DNA from: Ruegeria halocynthiae
GTDB taxonomy: Bacteria > Pseudomonadota > Alphaproteobacteria > Rhodobacterales > Rhodobacteraceae
DNA length: 64,000 nucleotides
Assembly (NCBI RefSeq): GCF_000743705.1
Contig: NZ_JQEZ01000001.1
Span: 1,108,070-1,172,069 of the forward strand
Reading direction: 5' to 3'
Part shown: positions 1 to 8,951 of the stretch, piece after piece
How positions within the stretch are numbered: the stretch's first letter is position 1
Layout: every line of letters begins with the position of its first letter
Notes under the pieces: generated by a model
The model's input: only the letters and a program-made list of their open reading frames with translations
Told to the model about the DNA's origin: nothing
Databases searched by the model: none
Position numbers and translations under genes: made by a program

Positions 1-637
1 CGGTGGCCAGATCGGGATGCACGGTCGAGGTTACGACCATGCGGTCTTCGAAGGCGGAAATGCCGTGCGGATACATGATATAAGGCTCGCCCTCACCCAC
101 CTGGCTTTTGCGCGCCTCGATGACCTTGACCGATTCATTCGTCTGCGGATCGAACACGCCGACAGAGCCGCCGTCGTCGCCACCTGTGCCCCCCATGAAC
201 GTCACGAACATGTATTCCTGCCCGTTCGAGGTGGCCCACATGATGTCTTCTCCAACAATCTGACCCTGCGTATCAAGGCATGTGAACCCCGAAACAACCG
301 GCGCACCACCCGCATCACGCGACAGTCCGATCTCGGCCAAACTGCAGACCGGATCCAGCCCGGTTGCGTAAAGCCTGCCGTTTGGACTGTAATAAAGATG
401 GTGCAGCGGGTGCTCCATCTCTGGCTGTTCTACTTCGCTCAGGATGTCGCCGAACCGGTCGGATTCCGGGTCCAGTTCGACAATTGCGATACTGTGATTG
501 GTGTCCAGTGTTGGAAGCCCGCGCAGCAGCACCATGCCCTGGCTTTCCTCGCGGTCCTGCGAATGCGCTGGCGACAGCCCGGTCACGACCACGCACGCGC
601 CGATCAGGACGCTTTGACCAAATCTACTGAGTTTCAT
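1..637 (-). CDS. Secreted protein, possibly beta-propeller, 3' end cut by window edge
   Basis: The reading frame starts at ATG 637 and stays open to the left edge (212 codons seen), so the C-terminus is missing. Residues 1-27 form a signal peptide: basic start, hydrophobic core, and an AHS-QD cleavage-like end, so the product is probably periplasmic. The mature part has NHSIAIVELDP, HPLHHLYYSPNGRLYATG and VGVFDPQTNESVKVIE stretches, which look like blades of a beta-propeller. The ELDP...HHL...GGSVGVFDP pattern is loosely reminiscent of selenium-binding protein 56/YncE-like propellers, but I cannot assign the family. An AAGG followed by a ten-G run lies just upstream of the start. It is on the same strand as the TetR gene, 163 bp downstream of it. 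Confidence 0.7.
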   Translation of the reverse strand, partial: MKLSRFGQSVLIGACVVVTGLSPAHSQDREESQGMVLLRGLPTLDTNHSIAIVELDPESDRFGDILSEVEQPEMEHPLHHLYYSPNGRLYATGLDPVCSLAEIGLSRDAGGAPVVSGFTCLDTQGQIVGEDIMWATSNGQEYMFVTFMGGTGGDDGGSVGVFDPQTNESVKVIEARKSQVGEGEPYIMYPHGISAFEDRMVVTSTVHPDLAT

Positions 638-800
638 GGAATTCCCCCCCCCTTGCGAAGCTCCTGCAGAATATCAGTGAAAATGCGCTTTACCCGACGT
701 AATACCACATCCACGGGTCCGTACCAAACCAGCGCCGCCGCGGGGCAGGCAGCCTGTTCGCAAGGGCGTTCGGGGGAATGAGCGCACCGGTGGGCAAGCG

Positions 801-1358
801 CTATGCGCCCGAAAGAACCGTTTTGATGATACGGCGCATATCTTCCGAAAAATCCTGACGCGATGAGGCGACCACAAGCGCGCCACGGGACGCGGTCACA
901 AGAAGATGGGCGATGTCCTGCCCCTGTTCTGGCGAGGACGCGAAACCCGACCTCAGCAGGAATTCACTTAGCCTGATGCGATAACATTCCGGCCAGTTTT
1001 CTTTTTGCGAGGCCGCAACCTCCAGTGAATCTTCCACCAATTTGACACCATGCGGGGTCTTGGCCAGATCGACCCCGTCGCCGACAACCGCATCAAACAC
1101 CCGTTCCAGAATGTCTTGCGGCGGGCCATCCATTTCTTCGAGGATGGCAAAAACGCGAGTGTAAACGTTGGTCATATAGGTCTTGAGCGACCAGTTGTAA
1201 CACGCCTCTTTTGACCCGAACTTTTTGTAGATGGACTGACGGGACAGGCCCACCGCCTGCGCGATGTCTTCCATCGACGTCTTGCAGAAACCATTTTGGG
1301 CAAAGACGGATATGATGTCCCTGGGGTCGATACCAGAAACTGTCGAAGCGGTTACCAT
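801..1358 (-). CDS. TetR-family transcriptional regulator
   Basis: 185-aa protein with a TetR N-terminal helix-turn-helix at about residues 27-52 (TSMEDIAQAVGLSRQSIYKKFGSKE) followed by an all-helical ligand/dimerisation domain. The length fits the family (180-220 aa). The ATG at 1358 is chosen because it is preceded by AAAGGGGAACA and begins directly before the family domain; the frame stays open upstream to 1568, but that part looks non-coding. It is divergent from the hyuAB cassette starting at 1738, with a 379-bp gap, so control of that cassette is plausible but not shown. No clear palindromic operator was identified. Confidence 0.88.
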   Translation of the reverse strand: MVTASTVSGIDPRDIISVFAQNGFCKTSMEDIAQAVGLSRQSIYKKFGSKEACYNWSLKTYMTNVYTRVFAILEEMDGPPQDILERVFDAVVGDGVDLAKTPHGVKLVEDSLEVAASQKENWPECYRIRLSEFLLRSGFASSPEQGQDIAHLLVTASRGALVVASSRQDFSEDMRRIIKTVLSGA

Positions 1359-1737
1359 TGTTCCCCTTTCCAATGTCCAGCCGCTGGGGGCCGAGGCTTT
1401 CCGGTGCCACGGGCCAGACCTTGTGCGTTCCATTACAGCAGGAACGAAACTTGTCCATATTGACCGCACGTTGCCTGTGCAAATCCGCATTGACCCGGGG
1501 CAAATGCCGGGCGGATCATAAGCGGTGACTGTAAAGATTGGTTGACGGAAGGTGCTTGTCCCGCTCAATGTCAGAATCAGCCAAACGACAGGGAACTGTA
1601 GCTGTGCCAGTCAGAATGCAACACCCGATGATGCGTCGTGACACCGGATGCAATCTGGTCGTCTGACCTGTGGGATATTGACTGCCCCCATCTGACCCGC
1701 CTTCGGGTTTGTTTTGCTCTTTCAGGCTGATACTTCA
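1359..1737. other. Intergenic divergent control region, TetR / hyuA
   Basis: 379 bp without a convincing gene, containing the start regions of the TetR gene (left) and hyuA (right). A small hairpin at 1695-1708 (ACCCG-CCTT-CGGGT) followed by TTGTTTTG resembles a weak terminator or attenuator reading toward hyuA. I see no clear inverted repeat that could be named as the TetR operator. Confidence 0.45.
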
Positions 1738-3837
1738 ATGATCCATACAGACGGATTGCGTTTGGCAATCGACATTGGCGGCACGTTCACTGACACCGTG
1801 TTATTGAACCGCGCGTCCGACGTGGTGGCGACCGCGAAAACCCCGACAACCCCGCAGCGCCCCGCTTTGGGCGCGCTGGCGGGTGCTGCGCATGTTCTGG
1901 ATGACGCGGGTGCAGACTGGCGGCATGTGACCGGGTTGATCCACGGCACAACCCTTGCCACCAACGCGCTGATCGAACGCCGAGGCGCGGCAACCGCAAC
2001 GATCACGACACACGGCTTCCGCGACATTCTGGAAATCGCGTATGAGCGTCGCTATAGCCAGTATGCCATTGACCTTGTCAAACCCGACCTGATCGTGCCC
2101 CGCACCCATTCGCTGACCATCGGCGGGCGCATGGATGTCAGCGGGCATGAGGTTTCACCGCTGGACGAAGCCCACGTCGCGGCGCTGGCCACAGAACTAA
2201 AAGCGTTAGAGGTCGAAGCGGTCGCCATCTGCCTTTTGCATTCCTACGCCAATCCCGCTCATGAATTGCGGCTGCGCGACCTGCTGGCCCTGCACGCCCC
2301 CGATCTTGTGGTTTCGCTCAGCCACGAGGTCAGCCCCGAGGCCCGCGAATTCGACCGGCTGTGTACCACGATTGCCAACGCCTATGTGCAGCCGCTCATG
2401 GCGGGTTATCTTCAGGATTTTGAGACGCGGTTCCGGCAAAAGGGCCTGTCGTGCCCAATTCTGATGATGACGGCCGGCGGGGGTATGACAACGCTTGAAA
2501 CCGCCGCCCGGCTTCCGATCCGACTGGTGGAATCCGGCCCCGCAGGTGGGGCAATCCTTGCTGCGCGCATCGCCGAGGCGACAAGCGAGGCCAGCGTGCT
2601 GTCCTTTGACATGGGCGGCACAACCGCCAAACTGTGCCTGATCGACGATTTCCGCCCGCAAACCGCCCGCAAGTTCGAGATTTCGCGGGCCGAACGGTTT
2701 ATCAGGGGCTCGGGGATGCCTGTCCGCATACCCGTGATCGAGATGATCGAAATCGGCGCCGGAGGTGGATCAATCGCCAGCGTCGACCGTCTGGGGCGTC
2801 TTCAGGTCGGACCGCACAGCGCCGGATCCGATCCCGGCCCTGCCGCCTTTGGCAAAGGCGGCGACAAGCCCACGGTCACCGATGCAGACCTGACGCTGGG
2901 GTTGATCGAACCCGCCCGCTTTGCCGAAGGGCGGCTGAAGATCGACCCGGATGCGGCCCATGACGCGCTGAACCGGGATGTCGGGGGGCCGCTAGCCCTT
3001 GGGCCGGATCAGGCCGCGTTCGCAATCAGCGAAATTGTGGACGAGAGCATGGCCGGGGCTGGGCGAATGCATGCGGTCGAATCCGGCAAGGATCTGGGCA
3101 ACCGGCTGATGATCGCATTCGGCGGCAACGGCCCGCTGCACGCCACGCGCGTGGCCCGGCGGGCGCAAATGCGGCGCATCCTGATACCTCGTGATCCCGG
3201 CGTCGGGTCGGCGGTCGGGTTCCTGCACGCCCCGGTGTCGTATGAGGTTATCCGGTCACGCCACACCCGGCTGGATACCCTGGACACCAAAGGGCTGAAC
3301 CAGTTCTTTGACGCCATGCAGGCCGAGGCAGAACAGGTCGTTCGGTCCGGTGCTCCCGACGCGCCCCTATTGCAACGCCGGGTCGCCTATATGCGATATC
3401 ACGGCCAAGGCCATGAGATCGAAATCAAGCTGCCCAACCGTGCCCTGACCCATTCGGATGTGGGCGCATTGAAAGCGGCGTTTGAGGTTGAATACAGCAG
3501 ACAGTTCAGCCGTGTTGTGCCGGGAATGGTCATCGAGATCCTGAATTGGGGGCTGGCCGTATCCTCACCGCCGCCCGCGCATCTGACCTGTCCGGAAGTG
3601 CCCAGGCTGCACCGCGCTGTTCCGACCGGCAGCCGACAGATTCTGTGTGACTTGACCGGGCGCTGGCGGTCGGCTGATGTGTTCAACCGTGCCGATCTTG
3701 CGCCGGGTGCCGAACTGACAGGCCCGGCCCTGATCGTCGAGGCGCAGACAACCACCTTCGTCAGCGCCGATTTCAACGCAACCGTGGATGGCCACGGCAA
3801 CATTTGGCTGACGCAGCAACAGGAGGCCCAGAAATGA
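1738..3837 (+). CDS. hyuA: Hydantoinase/5-oxoprolinase family subunit A (HyuA-like)
   Basis: 699-aa protein of the HyuA (N-methylhydantoinase A/5-oxoprolinase/acetone carboxylase beta) superfamily. These act as ATP-dependent amidohydrolases or carboxylases together with a HyuB partner. The N-terminal phosphate-binding motif RLAIDIGGTFTDTVL is at residues 7-21, and a second actin-fold nucleotide motif, SFDMGGTTAKLCLI, is near residue 300. A conserved GAGGGSIA stretch lies near 340 and FGGNGPLHA near 460. Length matches the family. ATG 1738 is preferred over an in-frame TTG at 1714 because it sits directly before the family motif. The stop overlaps the hyuB start as ATGA. The substrate (hydantoin, 5-oxoproline or another cyclic imide) cannot be read from sequence. 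Confidence 0.9.
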   Translation: MIHTDGLRLAIDIGGTFTDTVLLNRASDVVATAKTPTTPQRPALGALAGAAHVLDDAGADWRHVTGLIHGTTLATNALIERRGAATATITTHGFRDILEIAYERRYSQYAIDLVKPDLIVPRTHSLTIGGRMDVSGHEVSPLDEAHVAALATELKALEVEAVAICLLHSYANPAHELRLRDLLALHAPDLVVSLSHEVSPEAREFDRLCTTIANAYVQPLMAGYLQDFETRFRQKGLSCPILMMTAGGGMTTLETAARLPIRLVESGPAGGAILAARIAEATSEASVLSFDMGGTTAKLCLIDDFRPQTARKFEISRAERFIRGSGMPVRIPVIEMIEIGAGGGSIASVDRLGRLQVGPHSAGSDPGPAAFGKGGDKPTVTDADLTLGLIEPARFAEGRLKIDPDAAHDALNRDVGGPLALGPDQAAFAISEIVDESMAGAGRMHAVESGKDLGNRLMIAFGGNGPLHATRVARRAQMRRILIPRDPGVGSAVGFLHAPVSYEVIRSRHTRLDTLDTKGLNQFFDAMQAEAEQVVRSGAPDAPLLQRRVAYMRYHGQGHEIEIKLPNRALTHSDVGALKAAFEVEYSRQFSRVVPGMVIEILNWGLAVSSPPPAHLTCPEVPRLHRAVPTGSRQILCDLTGRWRSADVFNRADLAPGAELTGPALIVEAQTTTFVSADFNATVDGHGNIWLTQQQEAQK

Positions 3838-5471
3838 TCCAGTCCGATACACGATTACAGGTGATGTGGAACCGCCTTCTGGCGGTGGTCGAGGAACAGG
3901 GGCAGGCACTGATCCGCGCGGCCTTCAGCCCGATTGTACGCGAGTGCGGGGATATCTCGGCCGGTATCTTCGATGCAAAGGGCCGGATGCTGGCACAGGC
4001 CGTGACCGGCACGCCGGGCCATATCAACACCATGGCCGAAGCGGTCAAAACCCTGTGCGTGCGCTTTGCCCAATCCGACATGAAACCCGGCGACATCTAT
4101 ATGACCAACGATCCGTGGATCGCCTCGGGTCACCTGAACGACTTTCTGCTGATGATGCCGGTGTTCTATCGCGATCAAGTCATCGGCTATACGGCCTGCA
4201 CGTCACATCTGGTCGATCTCGGCGGGTTGGGCATGGGACCAGAAGGGTCGGATATCTTTGACGAGGGGCTGCTGATCCCGCCCTGCAAGCTGGTCAGTCA
4301 GGGCGAAGTCAACGCGCTGCTGCTTGAGATCGTCAAAGCCAATTCGCGGGAACCCATCGCCAACGAAGGCGACATCTATGCCCTGATCGCCTGTTGCGAG
4401 GCCGGGTCTGATCGGCTGGTTCAGATGATGCGGGAATTCGACATTTCCGACCTGCGGGCTTTGTCCGATTACATCATCGAAACCTCTCGGCGCGGCACGC
4501 TTGCGGCCATTGCCGCCCTTCCCAAAGGCACATGGCGGCACGTATTGCGGGTCGATGGTTATGATGACGAGATCGAGCTGCATGCTGCGCTGACCATTGC
4601 TGACGACCACCTGCTGCTGGATTTTGACGGGACTGCATCCTGCGTGGGCAAAGGGATCAACGTGCCGCTGAACTATGCCACGGCCTATTCCGTCTTTGCC
4701 CTGCGTTGCATCATCGGGGCGGATATCCCCAACAACGCAGGCTCGCTCGATCCGTTTCGGGTCACCGGCCCCAAGGGCTGTATCCTGAATGCGCAGCCCC
4801 CCGCCCCGGTCGCCATGCGGCATACACTGGGGCAGATGACCCCCGATCTGGTCTATGGCTGCCTGTCGCAGGCCCTGCCCGACAGGGTTCCCGCCGAAGG
4901 CGCATCCTGCATGTACGACCTGCCCCTGCGCCACGCGCCAGAGGCGACAGACCAGTTTGCGCTTGAGCTTGTGTTCAACGGCGGAACGGGTGCCCGGCCC
5001 CGGATTGACGGTCTGTCGGCCACCGCCTTTCCCAGCGGTGTTTGGGGCAGCCAGATTGAAACCACCGAGGCTGTCGCACCGGTCTTGTTTCACCGCCGCG
5101 AACTGCGACAGGATTCCGGCGGCGCGGGGCGTTTCCGCGGCGGGTTGGGTCAGCACATCGAACTCAGCGCGACAAAGAATCAGGACTTGATGCTGTTCCT
5201 GTCGGTCGAGCGGATCAAAAACCCAGCCAGTGGTCGCGATGGAGGGTTGGACGGGGCACCCGGCCGCATCACGGTGCAACCTGGCAACCGTCACCTGCCC
5301 GGCAAGGGCGAGGTTCGCATCCGGGCCGGTGAAACATTGAGTTTCGAAACGCCGGGCGGGGGTGGGTTCGGATTGCCAGAGCACCGTTCAGAAGACGCAA
5401 TTCTGACTGACGTACAATCCGGCCTTGTCAGCCACGAACAGGCACAGAACCTATACCGGAGGCAGAAATGA
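3834..5471 (+). CDS. hyuB: Hydantoinase/5-oxoprolinase family subunit B (HyuB-like)
   Basis: 545-aa HyuB-family subunit, the obligate partner of the preceding HyuA. Family hallmarks: SPIVRECGDISAGIFDAKGRMLAQ near residues 27-50, GHINTM, MTNDPW near 90, a DLGGLGMGPEG-like stretch and a glycine-rich C-terminus (GGAGRFRGGLGQ; ETPGGGGFG). Start ATG 3834 overlaps the hyuA stop by 4 nt, so translation is coupled and 1:1 assembly is likely. The next gene again overlaps by ATGA. The preserved full length and motifs argue for an active enzyme. Whether the complex hydrolyses hydantoins, oxoproline or something else is undetermined. Confidence 0.9.
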   Translation: MIQSDTRLQVMWNRLLAVVEEQGQALIRAAFSPIVRECGDISAGIFDAKGRMLAQAVTGTPGHINTMAEAVKTLCVRFAQSDMKPGDIYMTNDPWIASGHLNDFLLMMPVFYRDQVIGYTACTSHLVDLGGLGMGPEGSDIFDEGLLIPPCKLVSQGEVNALLLEIVKANSREPIANEGDIYALIACCEAGSDRLVQMMREFDISDLRALSDYIIETSRRGTLAAIAALPKGTWRHVLRVDGYDDEIELHAALTIADDHLLLDFDGTASCVGKGINVPLNYATAYSVFALRCIIGADIPNNAGSLDPFRVTGPKGCILNAQPPAPVAMRHTLGQMTPDLVYGCLSQALPDRVPAEGASCMYDLPLRHAPEATDQFALELVFNGGTGARPRIDGLSATAFPSGVWGSQIETTEAVAPVLFHRRELRQDSGGAGRFRGGLGQHIELSATKNQDLMLFLSVERIKNPASGRDGGLDGAPGRITVQPGNRHLPGKGEVRIRAGETLSFETPGGGGFGLPEHRSEDAILTDVQSGLVSHEQAQNLYRRQK

Positions 5472-6550
5472 CCCGCGCCCACCCGCATATCGCGCGCATG
5501 TCGCCCTACACGCTGGCAGAGCTTAACGCGCCAAAGGGGAAACCTCTGATCTCGCTGTCGCAAAATGAAAGCCTGCGACCGCCCAGCCCCACGGCGGTTG
5601 AAGTTGCGGCGCGGGCTTTGGGGTCGTCGATGCTCTACCCCGATCCGGATTGGACGGACCTGCGGCACGCCCTGTCGGACCTGCACCGGATTGATGCCGC
5701 AGGCATTTTATGCGGCAGCGGGTCATTGGACCTGATCGGTGGCCTCGCCCGCGTGTTCTCGGGTCCGGCACGGGCAGTGCTGGCCCCCGCCCATGCCTAT
5801 CCGTTCTTTCGCACAGCGGCGCAGCTTGCCGACGCGCGGTTCGATACGGCACAAGAGGTGGACGCCGTCGTCAACGTCGATGCCTTGCTGGCGGCGGTCA
5901 AGCCGGACACCGGGATCGTCTTTGTCGCAAACCCGGGCAACCCGACCGGTACGCGCATCCCGAAATCCGATCTTATCCGCCTACGGCAAGGGCTGCGGCC
6001 CGACATCCTGCTGGTGATCGACGAAGCCTATGGAGAGTTTGCCGACCATCTGGATGAAAGATGCTTCGATCTTGTTCAAGAGGGCAACACGGTCGTCTTG
6101 CGGACGTTTTCCAAGGCTTATGGCATGGCTGGCTTTCGCGTTGGATGGGGCTTGTTCCCCCCTGCCATCGCGGCAGAGCTGCGTAAGGTGATGAACCCCA
6201 ACAACATCCCGGCCAGCGCGCAAATCGCCGCCGCAGCGGCGGTGCGGGATGATGCCTATATGCGCGAGACTTGCGCGATGACGGCTACTTTGCGGGATCG
6301 GGCATCAGCGAAACTGGAACAAGCCGGGTTCGCCCCCTACCCCAGCTTTACCAATTTCCTGCTGTTGAACATGGGCAGCCCCGGGGCGGCGGCAAGCGCG
6401 GACAAGAGGCTGCGTTCCCAAGGTATCTTTTTGCGTCCGCAGGGCGGCGCGGGTCTGCCACATACCCTGCGCATGACGGTCGGGGCGCCGACGGCAATGG
6501 ACAAAGCGATAACTACCCTGAACCAATGGAAAAAGGAGGATCAGGCATGA
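5468..6550 (+). CDS. PLP-dependent class I/II aminotransferase, HisC-like
   Basis: 360-aa fold-type I aminotransferase most like histidinol-phosphate aminotransferases. Visible PLP residues are N158 (NPGNPTG), D185 and Y188 (VIDEAYGEF) and the Schiff-base lysine K216 (TFSKAYGMAGFRVGW). ATG 5468 overlaps the hyuB stop by 4 nt and the stop overlaps the next gene by 4 nt. Because it is embedded in a hydantoinase/racemase cassette rather than a his operon, a catabolic amino-acid transamination after ring opening is more likely than histidine synthesis. That role is inference; the acceptor and donor are unknown. Confidence 0.85.
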   Translation: MTRAHPHIARMSPYTLAELNAPKGKPLISLSQNESLRPPSPTAVEVAARALGSSMLYPDPDWTDLRHALSDLHRIDAAGILCGSGSLDLIGGLARVFSGPARAVLAPAHAYPFFRTAAQLADARFDTAQEVDAVVNVDALLAAVKPDTGIVFVANPGNPTGTRIPKSDLIRLRQGLRPDILLVIDEAYGEFADHLDERCFDLVQEGNTVVLRTFSKAYGMAGFRVGWGLFPPAIAAELRKVMNPNNIPASAQIAAAAAVRDDAYMRETCAMTATLRDRASAKLEQAGFAPYPSFTNFLLLNMGSPGAAASADKRLRSQGIFLRPQGGAGLPHTLRMTVGAPTAMDKAITTLNQWKKEDQA

Positions 6551-7287
6551 ACATATCCCGTGGTCGCGCCCGGTTCGGCGTTCTGGTTCCTTTCACCAAT
6601 ACCAACCTTGAACCCGATCTGGCGCTGATGGGCCCGCCCGGCGTGTCGCTGCACGTGGCGCGAATGGGTGGGTATGACGAGGATGGGATTCCCGATGAAA
6701 TCCAGATGCACAACCTGGGGGCCGCCGATCTGGACGGACCGCTGCGCCTGCTGATGGGAGCAAAGCCGGATGTAGTCTTTTATGGCTGTACCTCAGCCAC
6801 GCTGACCCATGGCCCCGAATTTGATCGCGATCTGGCCGCGCGGATCGGGGCAACAAGCGGGGCTGGAACCGTCACGGCCGCCGGGGCGCTGGTCCATGCC
6901 CTGACCACGCTGGGGGCCGGTCGCATTGGATTTGCCTCGCCCTATGTGCCTGCGATCAACGATATGGCGATTGATTTCCTTGCCACATCGGGCGTGGAAA
7001 CAATCCAGCGATCCGAAGTGTCCAAGACGCTGGACAACGAGGGTCAGGGGGCGCTGGACCCGGAGGCGGTATTCCAACTGGGGCTTGCGGCCGATCACCC
7101 ACAGGCGGACGCGCTGGTCCTGTCCTGCACCGACATGCGCAGTGTCGAGATTCTGGCGCGGCTGGAGGACGCAGTGGGGAAACCCGTGGTCAGCTCAAAT
7201 CAGGCAATGCTGTTTCAGGCGCTGCAACTGCTGAGGATCAGCGCACCGATCACGGGATTCGGGCAGCTCTTGGAACGGGCTGGGTGA
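6547..7287 (+). CDS. Asp/Glu racemase / maleate isomerase family protein
   Basis: 246-aa protein with the two-cysteine active-site pattern of the Asp/Glu racemase, maleate isomerase and arylmalonate decarboxylase superfamily: C81 in VFYGCTSATLTHG and C194 in ALVLSCTDMRS. The conserved SPY motif follows the LGAGRIGFA strand. ATG 6547 overlaps the aminotransferase stop as ATGA, making it the last gene of a four-gene coupled cassette; it ends only 9 bp from a convergent gene. Its role could be racemisation of a hydantoin-derived acid or isomerisation of a maleate-like product. The sequence does not decide between racemase, isomerase and decarboxylase. Confidence 0.85.
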   Translation: MNISRGRARFGVLVPFTNTNLEPDLALMGPPGVSLHVARMGGYDEDGIPDEIQMHNLGAADLDGPLRLLMGAKPDVVFYGCTSATLTHGPEFDRDLAARIGATSGAGTVTAAGALVHALTTLGAGRIGFASPYVPAINDMAIDFLATSGVETIQRSEVSKTLDNEGQGALDPEAVFQLGLAADHPQADALVLSCTDMRSVEILARLEDAVGKPVVSSNQAMLFQALQLLRISAPITGFGQLLERAG

Positions 7288-7296
7288 AACGGCAAC

Positions 7297-8397
7297 TCAC
7301 GCTTTCAACTCATCAACGGATGTCACACCGATCTGGGCCATTGTGATGCTGAATTCATCGCTCAGAACATCCCAAAGCTGTTGCAGGCCAGCCTCGCCTG
7401 CGGCGGCCATGGCGAACTGCATAGCACGGCCAAAGAACACGAAATCCGCACCGGCGATCAGGGCTTTGACCGCATCCTCGCCGGACCGCAGCCCGCTGTC
7501 GTAGAACACCGGATATTTCGCGCCCACTGCGGCGCGAATATCCTGCAGCGCCGCAAAGGCGGCCGGGGCGCTGTCCAATTGCCGCGCACCGTGGCTTGAG
7601 ACCTGAACGGCGTCCGCTCCGGCCGATTTCACGGCCAGCGCATCCTGCGGGTCCAGCACGCCCTTGACCACCAGATTGCCGGGCCAGACATCGCGCAGGC
7701 GGGCCAACGTATCCCATGTCGCCTTTGCCCGGCTTTCGGTGCGGTCAAAGTCGTATCCGTCCATCAGAAAATTGGCCATCTCAGGCTTACCGGCCAGCAA
7801 AGTGGCAAGCGACCACCTTGGATGCAAAGCAAAATCAACAAACTGGCGCGGGCCGATCCGAAAGGGCATCTTGAACCCGTGGCGCAGTTCTCGTGGGCGG
7901 CGTCCCACTTCGGGAACATCCACGGTCAGCACCAGCGTTTCATATCCAGCGGCGCGGGCGCGGTCGACCAGCTTGAAGGCGCCGATGCCGTCGCCGCTGA
8001 AGTAAAGCTGAAACCAGGCGTTGCCTTCCGCGACCTCAATCACCTGTTCCATCGGGGTCGAGGCCACGGTGGACACCCCCAGCGGCACCTCATACCGCGC
8101 GGCCAGACGGGCCAGCATCAAGTCCGCGCCAGGGGCGGACAGATTGCACATGCCCATTGGCGCGATACCAAACGGGCGCTGCGTGGGTTTACCGAACACG
8201 GTGGTCGCCAAAGACCGATTGCTGACATCCCGCAACACGCGCGGGCGCAAGGTCATTGCGTCCAGCGCGGCGCGGTTGCGGGCTGCGCCGACCTCGGCCC
8301 CCGCAGCGCCGTCGACATAATCGAACACCATCCACGGCAGACGCCGCCGCGCAAGGCGGCGTGCGTCTTCAGCGCTGTGAATGGCGTTTGCGCCCAT
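7297..8397 (-). CDS. FMN-dependent alpha-hydroxyacid dehydrogenase (candidate sulfolactate dehydrogenase)
   Basis: 366-aa TIM-barrel flavoenzyme of the L-lactate/mandelate dehydrogenase and glycolate oxidase family. Visible features: N-terminal FDYVDGAAGAE, the FMN-binding region APMGMCNLSAPG, WFQLYFS near 128-134, K245 (LVVKGVL), the catalytic H269 with R272 (SSHGARQLDS) and the DSGLRSGEDAVKAL phosphate-binding segment. The active-site loop is usually SNHGGRQLD; here N and G are replaced by S and A. It is the last gene of the sulfonate operon, with its ATG overlapping the comE stop (TGATG). Context suggests oxidation of sulfolactate to sulfopyruvate, the job assigned to SlcD in related bacteria, but lactate or another 2-hydroxyacid is possible. 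Confidence 0.85.
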   Translation of the reverse strand: MGANAIHSAEDARRLARRRLPWMVFDYVDGAAGAEVGAARNRAALDAMTLRPRVLRDVSNRSLATTVFGKPTQRPFGIAPMGMCNLSAPGADLMLARLAARYEVPLGVSTVASTPMEQVIEVAEGNAWFQLYFSGDGIGAFKLVDRARAAGYETLVLTVDVPEVGRRPRELRHGFKMPFRIGPRQFVDFALHPRWSLATLLAGKPEMANFLMDGYDFDRTESRAKATWDTLARLRDVWPGNLVVKGVLDPQDALAVKSAGADAVQVSSHGARQLDSAPAAFAALQDIRAAVGAKYPVFYDSGLRSGEDAVKALIAGADFVFFGRAMQFAMAAAGEAGLQQLWDVLSDEFSITMAQIGVTSVDELKA

Positions 8398-8951
8398 CAG
8401 GCCTGAACGGCCTTCATAAAGCGGTCGCGAATTACGACCGGGTCCATGGTGATGACCGGCATCTTGGCATTACCACTTTCGCACTTGGCAACGATGATGC
8501 TCATCTGCTTGGCATCCAGCGCCTCTTGCAGCACCCGGCCCGTATCTTCGGCCTGGCATTCGATGACGCGGTCGCACCCGGCGGCCTCGGCCATTTTTGC
8601 GAGCGAGGTCTTTTGCCCCGCATAAGTCGGCTGATCCCCGGTCGAGCCATAGGAACCATTGTCGACAATCAGCAGAATGTAGTTGTCGGCCACGTTGTTG
8701 GCGATGGTCGGCAAGGTGCCCAGATTGGTCAGGATCGAGCCATCCCCGTCGATCACGATCACCGGTTTCGGCTGTGACAGCGCCAGACCCAGACCAATCG
8801 ACGAGGCCAGCCCCATCGTGCCCAGCATGTAGAAATTGGTCGGCTGATCGTCGATGGCATGCAGTTCCTGGCTGGGGATGCCGATATTGCAGACAACCAG
8901 TTGATCACGCAGGATCGGGGCGATTTCTTTCAGGATTTCAGAACGGATCAT
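8397..8951 (-). CDS. comE: Sulfopyruvate decarboxylase beta subunit (ComE-like)
   Basis: 184-aa subunit of a thiamine-diphosphate decarboxylase of the sulfopyruvate/phosphonopyruvate type. The ThDP/Mg motif runs from GDGSILTNLG (about residues 73-82) to VDNGSYG (about 100). The start MIRSEILKEI at 8951 overlaps the comD stop by 4 nt (ATGA). ComDE converts sulfopyruvate to sulfoacetaldehyde. Placement between comD and a 2-hydroxyacid dehydrogenase in an operon with an HpsN homologue supports sulfopyruvate over phosphonopyruvate; no phosphonate genes are nearby. Confidence 0.83.
   Translation of the reverse strand: MIRSEILKEIAPILRDQLVVCNIGIPSQELHAIDDQPTNFYMLGTMGLASSIGLGLALSQPKPVIVIDGDGSILTNLGTLPTIANNVADNYILLIVDNGSYGSTGDQPTYAGQKTSLAKMAEAAGCDRVIECQAEDTGRVLQEALDAKQMSIIVAKCESGNAKMPVITMDPVVIRDRFMKAVQA

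Noticed and set aside
4203..5384. Long open frame (393 codons) antisense to hyuB
   Set aside because: It lies fully under a family-matching gene in a high-GC region where antisense frames stay open by codon bias; the translation has no recognisable domain.
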